The notes: generated by a model from the letters alone, not told the origin. 13,786 bases of DNA from Candidatus Nitrosopelagicus sp. (GCA_018691945.1 JABHJJ010000029.1:1-13786), one strand, 5' to 3'; positions 1-8,276 are shown, numbered from the stretch's first letter. Made by a program: numbers and translations.

Positions 1-63
1 GAACAAGTTTTCATATTGTTATTTACTCACACCATGATTTATTTCTTACATCCTTCAATTTTT

Positions 64-819
64 CTATAATTTTAAACCAACTATGAGACTCTCAAAATTT
101 TCTAATGTTGGATTTTTTTTATATATCCTGATTAGATCAATGATTTTCTTTTTTGTTGGAATTTTGATCTTTTTTTGAATAATTTTTGCTAATCCTGTAC
201 CTATCAAAATTCCCTGTGTAGCACCTGTAACATTAGAAGGTTTTCTATTTTCACTAGAACTCTCAAAATCTATCATTGTGTTTCCTTTTTTATTAACTAT
301 CACATGCTTGTCTATTGTACTTAATTCACCATGATCCAGCCCTGCATCATCTAAGAGAAAACATTCTCTTAATACATTTTTTACAACACTACGAATTTCT
401 TTAGCTTTTGTTTCTGATTTTTTTGCCCAATCAATAATTTTTTCACCATCAATGTACTCCATTATCAAAAAGTTTTTTGAATTTTTGATAAACTTCGGAC
501 CAATTTCCAGTTTGTTTGCAGTTTTAAGTAATTTAGCTTCATTTGTCATATTTTTTCTAGGCGAATCAGTTCGTCTAATTTTTAACGCTACTACCCTGCT
601 TCGTTTTTTTGCAAGAACAACCATTCCCACGTATCCCTTTCCAAGTATGTGACATTTTTCAATTTGTAATGGTCCTGTAAATGAAATGTGTGTAATTCCC
701 AACTTTCTTAATTCTACCATTCGTTTTGTTATTTCAGATTCTGTTACTTGAGGGAAAGTAAGAATTTTCTTGTAAGGATCTTTTTTGAAAACACTAATTG
801 TCTGAAAATGCTGTGTCAT
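64..819 (-). CDS. RIO-like serine/threonine kinase (COG2112-type)
   Basis: A 251-residue small archaeal protein kinase. Kinase features are visible in order: a Gly-rich loop LGKGYVGMV at 59-67, VALK with the ATP-binding Lys at 80, the helix-C Glu at about 94, a hinge MEY at 120-122, a catalytic-loop equivalent DHGEL at 162-166, and DFE at 184-186 in place of DFG. His172 sits where classical kinases carry the metal-binding Asn, so the catalytic loop is divergent, as I recall for the lipopolysaccharide-kinase/RIO-like COG2112 group. The substrate is unknown. The first 26 nt overlap the end of cca, and thpR lies upstream of that, so it is probably translated as the last gene of an RNA-maintenance operon. 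It is not Bud32, whose size and motifs differ. The family call is fairly sure; the role is not. Confidence 0.8.
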   Translation of the reverse strand: MTQHFQTISVFKKDPYKKILTFPQVTESEITKRMVELRKLGITHISFTGPLQIEKCHILGKGYVGMVVLAKKRSRVVALKIRRTDSPRKNMTNEAKLLKTANKLEIGPKFIKNSKNFLIMEYIDGEKIIDWAKKSETKAKEIRSVVKNVLRECFLLDDAGLDHGELSTIDKHVIVNKKGNTMIDFESSSENRKPSNVTGATQGILIGTGLAKIIQKKIKIPTKKKIIDLIRIYKKNPTLENFESLIVGLKL

Positions 820-2134
820 CGGTAGTTATTAGATTTGAAATACTCTTTTTAACAGATATGTTTTGTTTTCCTTCTCCACTCGTAATTTTAAAACCACTTC
901 TGAAATCTCCTCTTAGACCTTTTGGAATTCCTGACTCCCCAATATGATTTTTTATTAGATCATTAAGGTATGTTTTAGCATTTTCATACCTTCGAGTTTG
1001 TAATGATTGCAACTTCCCTTCCTTATCAGTCCACATCAATTTAGATTTTTTAGAATTAGTTTGAATGAATTTGGATGAAAAATCACCAGAAAATACATCT
1101 GGCCCTGTTCTGATTTCATTTTTTGAAATAGTTAATGATTCTAACAAGAACAATAAACTAGCTTTAGTTTCATTGTATGCAATGGCATCATTTCTAAGAA
1201 CATTAAATCCTTCATTGGTCATCTGAGATTCAATTGAGTTAGATGCACGCTTAATTTGTCCATAAATTATATCATCGCTTCTTTTTTTGTATGTAAAATT
1301 TACAATTAACAAGTTTTTTGCAATTTCTCCAGGAGTCTTCCTTATTGATTTTTCTTTAAAGTATGAAATTGAATTTTTCTTTAAGAAATTTCTAGCAATT
1401 AAAATGAAATTTGTAACATTTTGAATTGATATTGCAGCACCCAGATTTCTATTCCTGTCTATTGGATCAATTATTACTATTGGAGATTCAAATTTTCTTG
1501 GAGACTCCCCGATCATCTCATTATTTTGTAATTTTACAATCTTCTTTAAGACATTTTCAAAACTACCCAAATAATAAACTAAAACTTCACAAACATACCC
1601 ACTAAATCCTTGTTTTGCAATTTCTGCACCATACATTCCATTAATTTTCAAAAAACATTTTAGAACTCTGATATCATCCTTCATTAAACCAGTTAATTTT
1701 TCACTCATAAATTCTGTATGAAATGTTGATCTATCAGCTGCACTTTTCCATTCTCCTTTTTTAATATCATAACATGGTACGACATTTACTCCAACACCAT
1801 TAATGTCTGCTTCAACAAATGGATGTTCTGAATATCTTACATATGGTTTGAATTTCTTCAGTGAATCAAACCCAATTTTTTTACCAATTGTTTCAAATTT
1901 TTTTTCAGTTGTTGTTTTTTTGAATTTAACAAAAATGTCAATATCAATTTTTTCTGGGGTCCATGTTTCTTTTGCATATGAACCTCCAAAATGTACTGAT
2001 ACAACAGATTTTTGTTTTTCAGCTTCTCTATTTACTAAACTAAAAACCTGATTTGCAATTTTATCCACTTTTTTTCTTAGTACATTGTTTGGAATTGCCA
2101 TTTGTTTTGATTTCTTTATAATATCACTTTTCAT
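794..2134 (-). CDS. cca: CCA-adding enzyme (archaeal class I tRNA nucleotidyltransferase)
   Basis: Adds or repairs the 3'-terminal CCA of tRNAs from CTP and ATP without a nucleic acid template. The length, 446 residues, is typical of archaeal class I enzymes. The nucleotidyltransferase signature is clear: GGS at 50-52 followed by DID, with metal-binding Asp64 and Asp66. The third carboxylate is Asp110 in the strand leading to VVPCY (118-122). The rest matches the central and tail regions in length. The ATG overlaps the stop of thpR as ATGA, and its own end overlaps the kinase gene by 26 nt, indicating translational coupling in a three-gene operon. RNase Z, which exposes the 3' end that this enzyme extends, is encoded about 2 kb away. 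Confidence 0.95.
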   Translation of the reverse strand: MKSDIIKKSKQMAIPNNVLRKKVDKIANQVFSLVNREAEKQKSVVSVHFGGSYAKETWTPEKIDIDIFVKFKKTTTEKKFETIGKKIGFDSLKKFKPYVRYSEHPFVEADINGVGVNVVPCYDIKKGEWKSAADRSTFHTEFMSEKLTGLMKDDIRVLKCFLKINGMYGAEIAKQGFSGYVCEVLVYYLGSFENVLKKIVKLQNNEMIGESPRKFESPIVIIDPIDRNRNLGAAISIQNVTNFILIARNFLKKNSISYFKEKSIRKTPGEIAKNLLIVNFTYKKRSDDIIYGQIKRASNSIESQMTNEGFNVLRNDAIAYNETKASLLFLLESLTISKNEIRTGPDVFSGDFSSKFIQTNSKKSKLMWTDKEGKLQSLQTRRYENAKTYLNDLIKNHIGESGIPKGLRGDFRSGFKITSGEGKQNISVKKSISNLITTDDTAFSDN

Positions 2135-2670
2135 TTTGCATTAACCTCCAGTAAATCTGAATATTCTGGTCCCTTTGGACTTAAAACACTTCTTTTTACT
2201 TTAATTTTAGATATAGTCTGTACACCAAACTCAACAGTCTCATATTCTTTCATTATACTTGAAATGTCATTAATCTTCTTTTTTACTCTAAAAACTGTCA
2301 AGTGAGGTTTAAATTTTTTCTCCTTTTCAAAACCTAATACTGTTAATTTAATTCCTACTTCGTTTGCTATGGAGATTAGTTTCTCTGCGCCATTTTTATC
2401 AACTCCAATCCAAATTACTCGTGGATTTTTCAAGTTTGGGAAAACTCCTACACCTTTCAACGATATATTGAAAGAAGAAAATGATATTTTCTCCATGACA
2501 TCTTTCACTTGCTCATACTTGATTTGATCAATTTCTCCTAAGAATTCTAAAGTAAAATGGATCTGATCAATTTTTGTAGGTTTTGCATCAATCCCGACAT
2601 TTTTTTGAAATGTCTGGATCTTCTTCAGAATTTCTTCTTCAGAAATTTCAATCGCTACAAAGACTCTCAT
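2131..2670 (-). CDS. thpR: RNA 2',3'-cyclic phosphodiesterase (2H family, ThpR/LigT)
   Basis: A 179-residue 2H phosphoesterase, the usual length. Both HxTx motifs are present: HFTL at 38-41 and HLTV at 123-126, which supply the two catalytic histidines and their threonines. The family hydrolyses RNA ends carrying 2',3'-cyclic phosphate to 2'-phosphate; bacterial and archaeal members were first described as 2'-5' RNA ligases of tRNA halves. The in vivo substrate here is not visible from sequence. It is the first gene of an operon with cca (ATGA overlap), which suggests handling of tRNA or tRNA-intron ends. A TATA-like AT stretch at about 2688-2699 lies near 25 nt from the ATG, consistent with a short or absent leader. 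Confidence 0.93.
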   Translation of the reverse strand: MRVFVAIEISEEEILKKIQTFQKNVGIDAKPTKIDQIHFTLEFLGEIDQIKYEQVKDVMEKISFSSFNISLKGVGVFPNLKNPRVIWIGVDKNGAEKLISIANEVGIKLTVLGFEKEKKFKPHLTVFRVKKKINDISSIMKEYETVEFGVQTISKIKVKRSVLSPKGPEYSDLLEVNAK

Positions 2671-2735
2671 GAAAAATAAAACATTAGTAATTATTTATCG
2701 CTACCTTCATAGACTAGTCTCCCAAAAATAATCTG
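2671..2735. promoter_or_regulatory. Divergent intergenic region with shared TATA-like element
   Basis: These 65 nt separate thpR (minus) from the UPF0200 gene (plus). The AT-rich core at about 2688-2699 reads as a TATA-like element on both strands. It is about 25 nt from the thpR ATG, and about 40 nt from the TTG start on the other side, leaving room for a short leader there. No operator dyad is obvious. Confidence 0.4.
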
Positions 2736-3287
2736 TTGTCAAAACTGGTTGTATGTTTAACTGGAATGCCAGGAGCTGGAAAGTCTACAATTGTTTCAAA
2801 ACTAAAAGAACAAGGATATGAAACCTTTAGTCTTGGTGATGGTGTTAGATCTGAAGCTAAAAGACAAAATTTAGAACCTACTGGAGAAAATTTAGGAAAA
2901 TTGATGTTAGAACTACGTCAAAAAAATGGACCTGGTGCCATTGCTGAATTAATTAAAGAATCAATACAAAACTCAACTCATGAAATTATAATTATTGATG
3001 GTATTCGTTCCATACATGAAATCAATGTTCTAAAAGAAACTGGAAATGTAAAACTTTTGGCAGTAAATGCATCCCCTGATACAAGATTCATATTTTTAAG
3101 TGGGCGTAAACGATCTGATGATCCACTAACAAGAGAAAAGTTTGAAGAACGTGATAATCGTGAAATTGGTGTTGGGTTACAAGAAATAATTCAACTTGCT
3201 GATCAATCTATTGAAAATAATGATGTAACAATTGATCAAATGGTAGACTCAGCAATCAAAATTTTTCAAAACTGGACAGAAAATTGA
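2736..3287 (+). CDS. UPF0200 family P-loop nucleotide kinase (CoaE/NMP kinase-like)
   Basis: A 183-residue P-loop protein of the archaeal UPF0200 group, related to dephospho-CoA and adenylate kinases (COG0237-like). Walker A is GMPGAGKST at 10-18. A DGIRS motif at 88-92 follows the strand typical of these kinases, and an Arg-rich RKRSDDP stretch at 124-130 looks like a lid. The substrate of the family is not established to my knowledge, so I give no specific reaction. The start is TTG at 2736; it places the beta strand directly before the P-loop as in relatives, and no upstream ATG is available in frame. Its stop overlaps the next start as TTGA. This pairing with UPF0201 is known in other archaea. 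Confidence 0.85.
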   Translation: MSKLVVCLTGMPGAGKSTIVSKLKEQGYETFSLGDGVRSEAKRQNLEPTGENLGKLMLELRQKNGPGAIAELIKESIQNSTHEIIIIDGIRSIHEINVLKETGNVKLLAVNASPDTRFIFLSGRKRSDDPLTREKFEERDNREIGVGLQEIIQLADQSIENNDVTIDQMVDSAIKIFQNWTEN

Positions 3288-3667
3288 ACCAAAAGACCAC
3301 AATTCAAATTTTCTGTGAAATTAACCCTTCTGAAGACTCTGAAAAAGTAAAACTAGCAGTAAGTAACATTTTTCCTGATATAGAATTAGAAATATCTGAT
3401 ACAGACATTACTGGAAAAACAAATAATCTTGCAATTTTATCTCAAATTTTAAAATCAATTCGTGAAAAAAATGTAAAAAAAACATACCAGCGTATACTCA
3501 AAAACAATAATGATGGTGATTCCACCTGGTTTTATCTCAATAAACAGGCTGCATTTGTAAACACTGTAGCTTTGTGCAGTGAGGCAAATGAATCATCTTT
3601 AGGTCCAATCAAGGTAATTTTACGCTCAAATGATATTGAACAAGTAATTGATTCTATAACGAATTAG
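3284..3667 (+). CDS. UPF0201 / COG1325 RNA-binding protein
   Basis: A 127-residue protein matching the archaeal UPF0201 family (COG1325), described as RNA-binding and predicted to be associated with the exosome. Recognition rests on overall pattern: an N-terminal beta strand with acidic start (TIQIFCEINPSE), a middle helix with the segment LAILSQILKSIREKNV, and the C-terminal segment GPIKVILRSNDIEQVIDSI. It starts at a TTG that overlaps the stop of the UPF0200 gene by 4 nt (TTGA), so the two are probably translated as a coupled pair. A T8 tract follows 32 nt after the stop. The association with RNA metabolism is inferred from the family and from the RNA genes around it. Confidence 0.8.
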   Translation: MNQKTTIQIFCEINPSEDSEKVKLAVSNIFPDIELEISDTDITGKTNNLAILSQILKSIREKNVKKTYQRILKNNNDGDSTWFYLNKQAAFVNTVALCSEANESSLGPIKVILRSNDIEQVIDSITN

Positions 3668-3694
3668 TCAACTAATTATTTCTAGCCATTTTGA

Positions 3695-3711
3695 GAGCTT
3701 TTTTTTAGCTC
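3695..3711 (+). terminator. U-tract terminator after the UPF0200-UPF0201 pair
   Basis: Eight consecutive T (3699-3706) lie inside a short inverted repeat, GAGCT at 3695-3699 and AGCTC at 3707-3711, just downstream of the UPF0201 stop. Archaeal RNA polymerase terminates at T-runs, so this is a plausible terminator; the tiny hairpin may be incidental. Confidence 0.5.
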
Positions 3712-3744
3712 AGTTATGAAAAATCGATTTTTACAGGATTATCC

Positions 3745-4032
3745 ATGAAGATACAGTTAGCAATAATTGGTGCTGTTTTAGTAGCTGGAGGAATCTTTTT
3801 CTTGCCTGAAACAATGAGTCAGTTTCCTGCTGGTCATATGCTTCTTGATGCAATAATTGAAGATGCTACAAACATTAAGCAATACAACGAACAGACAAGC
3901 CAAGTAGGTGAAACATTGTATGATGTGGGATTAATTGCTGGAGATACAGTAACTGATGTTGCAAGTCAAGTCGAAAACACCCTTGATGATACAGAGATTC
4001 CTGAAATTGATTTCTTAAAATTTGAAGATTAA
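3745..4032 (+). CDS. Small membrane-anchored protein, unknown function
   Basis: A 95-residue protein I do not recognise. Residues 2-20 form one hydrophobic segment (IQLAIIGAVLVAGGIFFL) that could be a signal anchor. The remainder is acidic and probably helical, from about 28 to 83, with several Asp/Glu, and ends in an acidic tail (FLKFED). This fits a small protein tethered to the membrane with an extracytoplasmic acidic tail, but no family is apparent. It is transcribed alone, after the T-tract at 3699-3706. Its stop lies one base from the stop of the convergent RNase Z gene, so the two transcripts probably overlap at their 3' ends. No strong TATA box is seen 25 nt upstream. Confidence 0.65.
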   Translation: MKIQLAIIGAVLVAGGIFFLPETMSQFPAGHMLLDAIIEDATNIKQYNEQTSQVGETLYDVGLIAGDTVTDVASQVENTLDDTEIPEIDFLKFED

Positions 4033-4033
4033 T

Positions 4034-4930
4034 CTAAATCTCAATTTCAAGTAGATCTTTTGCAGCAATAGCTGATTTATGAACCTGTTTTGCCTCATTT
4101 AACAAAACTGATTCATCATTATATCTTGCAGAAAAATGTGTTAAAATAAGATTTTTGACATTAGCTTTTCTTGCCAACTCCGCTGCCTCTTTTGCAGTTG
4201 AATGATTTGTTTCAATCGCTCTATTCTTTAGATCAAACGAGAATGTACAATCAAAACTCAAATAATCGCTATTTTTGAAAAACTCTTCTAATTTTTCTGT
4301 AGGACGTGTATCTCCTGAAATTCCAATCTTCTTACCGGCTCTTTTCTCTCCTGTAACTTGTGATGAATCAATCTTCTTACCATCTATTTCTATGGAATTT
4401 CCATTTTGCAACTCTTGCCATAACTTTCCTTCAGGAACTCCTAATTCTTTTGCTTTATCTGGATAAAAAACTCCAGATTTTTCGTTTTCTTCAAAACAAT
4501 AGGAATATGCAGGAATTCCGTGTTGTGCTTCACAACATCTTACTTGATAATTCTTTTCGTTTACTACATTACCTTCTTCTACAATTGTAATGAAAACTGG
4601 AAATGGTAATCCAAAATTTAATACCTTAATGTTTGCTGTAATGAACTCTTCAATTCCAGCAGGACCATAAATCTCTAAACTCTCAGTCCTTTTTTGTAAT
4701 GACATTGTTTGAAGAAGACCTAAAATTCCTAAACAATGATCTCCATGAAGATGAGTTACAAATATTTTCATTTTTTTATTCCAAGGTAGACCCGCCTTCA
4801 GATATGCAACTTGAGCTCCTTCTCCTGCATCAAACATCAAAACTTCGTTTTCGCGTACAAGGCAAATGCATGTTAAAGAGCGCTCAACTGTTGGTGCTGC
4901 AGCTGATGTTCCAAGATAAACTAATTTCAT
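4034..4930 (-). CDS. rnz: Ribonuclease Z (tRNase Z)
   Basis: Endonuclease that removes 3' trailers from pre-tRNAs; 298 residues, the normal short form. The metallo-beta-lactamase motif HLHGDH is at 60-65. The other zinc and catalytic residues are in place: His137 (AQHGIP), Asp207 (SGDTRP), His243 (NHST, the RNase Z-specific catalytic His) and His265 (THFSARY). The insert around 160-178, with PEGKLW, corresponds to the flexible arm that grips tRNA. It lies 10 nt downstream of prs on the same strand, so they are probably co-transcribed. The product feeds the CCA-adding enzyme encoded at 794-2134. Confidence 0.95.
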   Translation of the reverse strand: MKLVYLGTSAAAPTVERSLTCICLVRENEVLMFDAGEGAQVAYLKAGLPWNKKMKIFVTHLHGDHCLGILGLLQTMSLQKRTESLEIYGPAGIEEFITANIKVLNFGLPFPVFITIVEEGNVVNEKNYQVRCCEAQHGIPAYSYCFEENEKSGVFYPDKAKELGVPEGKLWQELQNGNSIEIDGKKIDSSQVTGEKRAGKKIGISGDTRPTEKLEEFFKNSDYLSFDCTFSFDLKNRAIETNHSTAKEAAELARKANVKNLILTHFSARYNDESVLLNEAKQVHKSAIAAKDLLEIEI

Positions 4931-4940
4931 AATATTATTT

Positions 4941-5816
4941 TCATTTTAATGCATCAGAAATAACTTTTGACACGTCTACCTTTGCAGAATCTCCTGGTAT
5001 TGTATTTGTGCTGATTATTTGAGACACTCCTGCATTTTTGATCTTTTTTGCAGCATTATTTACTAATAATGCATGAGTGCATGCAACAAAAACGCGTTTA
5101 CATTTCTGTCTCTTCAAAAACTGAGTTGCCTTAATGATACTCCCTCCAGTACTTATCATATCATCAACTATGATTAGATCTCTATTTTTTACCACAACTT
5201 TTTCAGAAAGAATATTCACCTTTCCAGTTTTCCTATCTCTGTGTTTTTTTAATGCAATAGAACCAGTTTTTAAAAGACTTGCAAATTCTTTCGCTCTTTC
5301 CTGACCACCTAAATCAGGAGAAACTACAAGCGGGTCTTTCATTTTCATTTTCTTGAAATGTTTGACTAATCCTTCCATTGCAGAAACATTTTCTGATGAA
5401 ATCTTTAGCTCTTTTAATGCCAATTTGCTGTGAATATCTACTGTTAGTACTTTTTTTACACCCGATGCTTTGAGTAATTTTCCAACTACACCGATAGTAA
5501 TTATTTCTCCATCAAGAAATTCTCTGTCTTGTCTTGCATATCCCATGTATGGAATTACAGTATAGATTTTTGAAGAAAATTTTTGAACTTTTGAAACAAT
5601 ACTCAATAATTCTAAAAGATTTGTATCAACTGGTGGATAAGTTGATTGAACCACAACCACTATACTTTTTTTTGGAATGTGATTAATTGTTATTTTACTT
5701 TCTCCATCTGGGAATACTTTTCTCTCAGTTTTTACATATGGGGCTTTTAATCTTCTAGCGATCCTTTTTGCTAAATCTGATGATGCATCTCCCCCAATCA
5801 CTGTGAACTTTACCAT
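4941..5816 (-). CDS. prs: Ribose-phosphate pyrophosphokinase (PRPP synthetase)
   Basis: Makes PRPP from ribose 5-phosphate and ATP for nucleotide, histidine and tryptophan synthesis. The 291 residues match the archaeal length. Motifs seen are FPDGE at 35-39, PYMGYARQDR at 89-98 (ATP site), VDIH at 126-129, SPDLGGQERA at 166-175 and the PRPP-binding loop VDDMISTGG at 217-225. A TATA-like sequence at 5842-5850 (CTTAAG core) lies about 28 nt before the ATG and overlaps the stop codon of the upstream membrane gene, so prs may have its own promoter. RNase Z follows after 10 nt. Confidence 0.96.
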   Translation of the reverse strand: MVKFTVIGGDASSDLAKRIARRLKAPYVKTERKVFPDGESKITINHIPKKSIVVVVQSTYPPVDTNLLELLSIVSKVQKFSSKIYTVIPYMGYARQDREFLDGEIITIGVVGKLLKASGVKKVLTVDIHSKLALKELKISSENVSAMEGLVKHFKKMKMKDPLVVSPDLGGQERAKEFASLLKTGSIALKKHRDRKTGKVNILSEKVVVKNRDLIIVDDMISTGGSIIKATQFLKRQKCKRVFVACTHALLVNNAAKKIKNAGVSQIISTNTIPGDSAKVDVSKVISDALK

Positions 5817-5841
5817 TAAATCAACGAATCAAAACGGATTC

Positions 5842-6453
5842 TTAAGTTTTCGTAAGATTGTTTTCTAGTCTAATCTCTTTTCTCTTGGCAAGATAGCTAA
5901 CAACAGCAACTATCCCTACTCCAATAATTTCAACTCCAAGCCAGTCCAATCCAGCAAATTCTATTCTATCTAAAATGAATGGTGAGAATAGCGGGAAAGT
6001 TGTACTTGCATTAAATCCAACATCAGCAAGAAATATGTCAAATGCAATATGTGATAGTACGGCTCCAAATGCTACTGCAGCAATTCTTAGATCCTTTCCT
6101 CGAAGAACTATGAAAAAAACTATAGCCACTATAACTGCAAGTACAACCGAATGACTCATTCTTGAAACTAATTCTATATCTAAGAATTGAAGTAAATGAT
6201 CTGCATCTAACAAAATTGCAAAACTTCCTCCAAGTATGATGTATCGTACACTTAAAGTTCCAAGTCCAATTATTGCTCCCCAAAAAATGTGCCCAACAAC
6301 ATGTTCAACAGTAATACCACTAACTTCCAATGGGTTTCCAATCACAAACGTATGCTCACTAGATGGGAATAACCCTCCAATAATCGAAAATCCAAATGAA
6401 ATTCCGGCAAAAATTATTGAATTTTGTAAAATGAATTTAATGTGATCCTTCAT
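5842..6453 (-). CDS. DUF457/YdjM-like membrane-bound putative metal-dependent hydrolase
   Basis: A 203-residue polytopic membrane protein with about five hydrophobic segments (roughly 9-28, 50-67, 71-92, 103-117 and 171-188). Conserved polar residues characteristic of the YdjM/DUF457 group lie in and beside the membrane: His51 and His55, LLDADH at 81-86, SHS at 100-102, SHIAFD at 134-139 and FPLFSPF at 153-159. These make a plausible metal site, but the substrate is unknown for the family. A TATA-like element at about 6472-6482 is 24 nt from the ATG, so it probably starts its own leaderless transcript. It lies 35 nt after mscS and 25 nt before prs. Confidence 0.75.
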   Translation of the reverse strand: MKDHIKFILQNSIIFAGISFGFSIIGGLFPSSEHTFVIGNPLEVSGITVEHVVGHIFWGAIIGLGTLSVRYIILGGSFAILLDADHLLQFLDIELVSRMSHSVVLAVIVAIVFFIVLRGKDLRIAAVAFGAVLSHIAFDIFLADVGFNASTTFPLFSPFILDRIEFAGLDWLGVEIIGVGIVAVVSYLAKRKEIRLENNLTKT

Positions 6454-6471
6454 TATTAAAAAGAAATTTCT

Positions 6472-6482
6472 GAATAAATTAA
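6472..6482 (-). promoter_or_regulatory. TATA-like box for the DUF457/YdjM-like gene
   Basis: An AT-rich TATA-like core (TTAATTTATTC on the minus strand) is centred about 24 nt before the ATG at 6453, the archaeal leaderless spacing. Confidence 0.45.
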
Positions 6483-6488
6483 TGATTA

Positions 6489-8231
6489 CTATTCATCTGC
6501 AGATTCACCACGACCCAAATCACCCATGCCGTATTCATCCATCACTTCATCACGCTTTGAATCAAGTTGGTTAATCTCTTGTTCTTCACGTTTTTCATCA
6601 CCTTGGTAAACAGTTCGAATTGGCCATGGAATTCTAATATCATATTTCTTAAATTCTTCATACATTATTAGACGCATATCACTTTTTGTCTTGAACTGTG
6701 CACCATAATCTCTAACGTAAACCCACATTGAAAAATCCAAAGATGAATCATTGAATTTATCAAATCTTACGACAGGTTGTGTAACATCTACATGAATATC
6801 CTTGTCACATCCACAACTTGGATTGTTTTCTTCAATGTATGGACATCTATTTTGTCTAACGAGATGTCTTCCTCTTGCATCTTTAGCTTCTATCATTGCA
6901 CGTTTACCAACTTTAACTAGAATTGATGTAACTTGTCTTGGATTGTTCAAATATGAAACACCAACGTTTACCACTGCAGGAACAAGTTTGATTTCTTTTG
7001 TATAGTTGATAATTTCTGCACTAACTAGCTGTCGTGTAGGGATTATTGCAACTGATTCATTCAAACCATGACGAATGTATGTCACTCTTGGTGTAATTTT
7101 GTGTACATATCCATTGTATCCACTTTGTAATTGTATTCTATCTCCTTCTTTGACAACCTTATCTTTTCTGATAAGAATATATGAAAAGTAATTTTCTAAT
7201 GTCTCTTTTAGTGCTAATCCTACCCCAAATGCAAGTCCACCTGTTGCAGTTGCCAAAACTATCAAATCTACTTCCCACCATGATACAACTCCAACTAGCA
7301 CTCCGACAAAAATTAAAATTGGTAAAACTTGTTTTGCAGATTTTGGTACACCTTCTTTTTGTTTACGTGAGTATCCAGGTGGTTTATTTCCAGAGATTAT
7401 TGATTCATAACCTGTATTCCTTTTCTGTTCTCTCCAAATATCTATAGGATAAATCTCCTCAGGTAATACGCCTGGAAATAATTTCCTTCCAGATATATTA
7501 TTTCCAGTTATACAAGATTCAAAGTATAATTCATATTTTTTACGTTCAGATTTTTTCCACTTTTCATATGACTCCTTGACATTTTTTTCATAACTTCCAA
7601 TCGGAGCTCCTCTTGATGTGCGAAAATTTTCCAAGTATTGAATGCCTTCTTCAGTTTGTAAGTAACCATTGAATTCTTCTTCTGTTAGATCATCTGGTTT
7701 TTGTTTTGGTGGAATCCACTTGTATAATTTATGAAATAAATCACCTTCATCATCCGGAAATCCTCTCATTTCTCGCCAAGCTTCAAAATCTTCACGCTCA
7801 AGACGTGAACTATCACGTTTTGTTAATGCTATTGGTACTAATTGTGAAATTGTATATCCTATCACCAAAATATTTAATGTGTTTAGCATCTTTGCAAAAA
7901 CTTCACTAGGTGCTAATTCTCCTTCTATTTGCAAAACTGCAGATTCTTCATCAAATAATTCAAAAACTTGAATGTACATGTTTACAGATGAAATTAAAGC
8001 AATTGCCAAAAACGGTAAGATTATTTTTCTTGCAAATCTTGCAACGTGTGGTTTTGTGTGGTTAAATTTTTGTGTTTTAATCCAAAACGAAAATTTTCTA
8101 TAAACTACACTAATTATGATAATTCCAATTATTAATCCAATTACAGCTAATTGCAAAGATACCGATGATGCGATCAATTGTGAAACTGTATCAAACTGAC
8201 CAACTGAAATTTCACTAATTTCTTCTGCCAT
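6489..8231 (-). CDS. MscS-type mechanosensitive channel with large soluble insertion
   Basis: 580 residues, much longer than a minimal MscS of about 280. Hydrophobic segments lie at about 24-44, 68-86, 113-136 and 301-319. The pore helix follows at about 323-352, with the Gly/Ala-rich ATATGGLAFGVGLALKETL (328-346). The MscS beta domain follows, with GDRIQL at 363-368 and VAIIPTRQL at 394-402, and the alpha/beta domain ends in IPWPIRTVY (534-542). Two oddities stand out: a charged soluble stretch of roughly 160 residues (138-300) between the third and fourth segments, and a cysteine cluster C463, C473, C475 in the C-terminal domain. The family function is relief of osmotic pressure in the cytoplasmic membrane; gating here is unknown. 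The acidic tail 545-580 is probably disordered. Confidence 0.88.
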   Translation of the reverse strand: MAEEISEISVGQFDTVSQLIASSVSLQLAVIGLIIGIIIISVVYRKFSFWIKTQKFNHTKPHVARFARKIILPFLAIALISSVNMYIQVFELFDEESAVLQIEGELAPSEVFAKMLNTLNILVIGYTISQLVPIALTKRDSSRLEREDFEAWREMRGFPDDEGDLFHKLYKWIPPKQKPDDLTEEEFNGYLQTEEGIQYLENFRTSRGAPIGSYEKNVKESYEKWKKSERKKYELYFESCITGNNISGRKLFPGVLPEEIYPIDIWREQKRNTGYESIISGNKPPGYSRKQKEGVPKSAKQVLPILIFVGVLVGVVSWWEVDLIVLATATGGLAFGVGLALKETLENYFSYILIRKDKVVKEGDRIQLQSGYNGYVHKITPRVTYIRHGLNESVAIIPTRQLVSAEIINYTKEIKLVPAVVNVGVSYLNNPRQVTSILVKVGKRAMIEAKDARGRHLVRQNRCPYIEENNPSCGCDKDIHVDVTQPVVRFDKFNDSSLDFSMWVYVRDYGAQFKTKSDMRLIMYEEFKKYDIRIPWPIRTVYQGDEKREEQEINQLDSKRDEVMDEYGMGDLGRGESADE

Positions 8232-8252
8232 CTCTATATTTTTTGAGAATCC

Positions 8253-8262
8253 TAAACTTAAG
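8253..8262 (-). promoter_or_regulatory. TATA-like box for the MscS-type gene
   Basis: CTTAAGTTTA on the minus strand is centred 26 nt before the ATG at 8231, matching the leaderless archaeal promoter geometry seen elsewhere in this window. Confidence 0.5.
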
Positions 8263-8276
8263 TTAGTAGATTTGTC

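Noticed and set aside
1..63. Possible minus-strand gene start at position 14 (ATG, four codons before the edge)
   Set aside because: There is too little sequence to support a gene. The AT-rich stretch upstream could be a promoter, but nothing else can be said.
452..652. Open frames on the strand opposite the kinase, cca, RNase Z, mscS and KamA-like genes
   Set aside because: They are antisense to well-supported family members, have no promoter signals and show only the reversed composition of the real genes.
3745..4032. Small anchored protein as a lipoprotein or pilin-like precursor
   Set aside because: It has no cysteine after the hydrophobic segment and no clear class III cleavage site before it.
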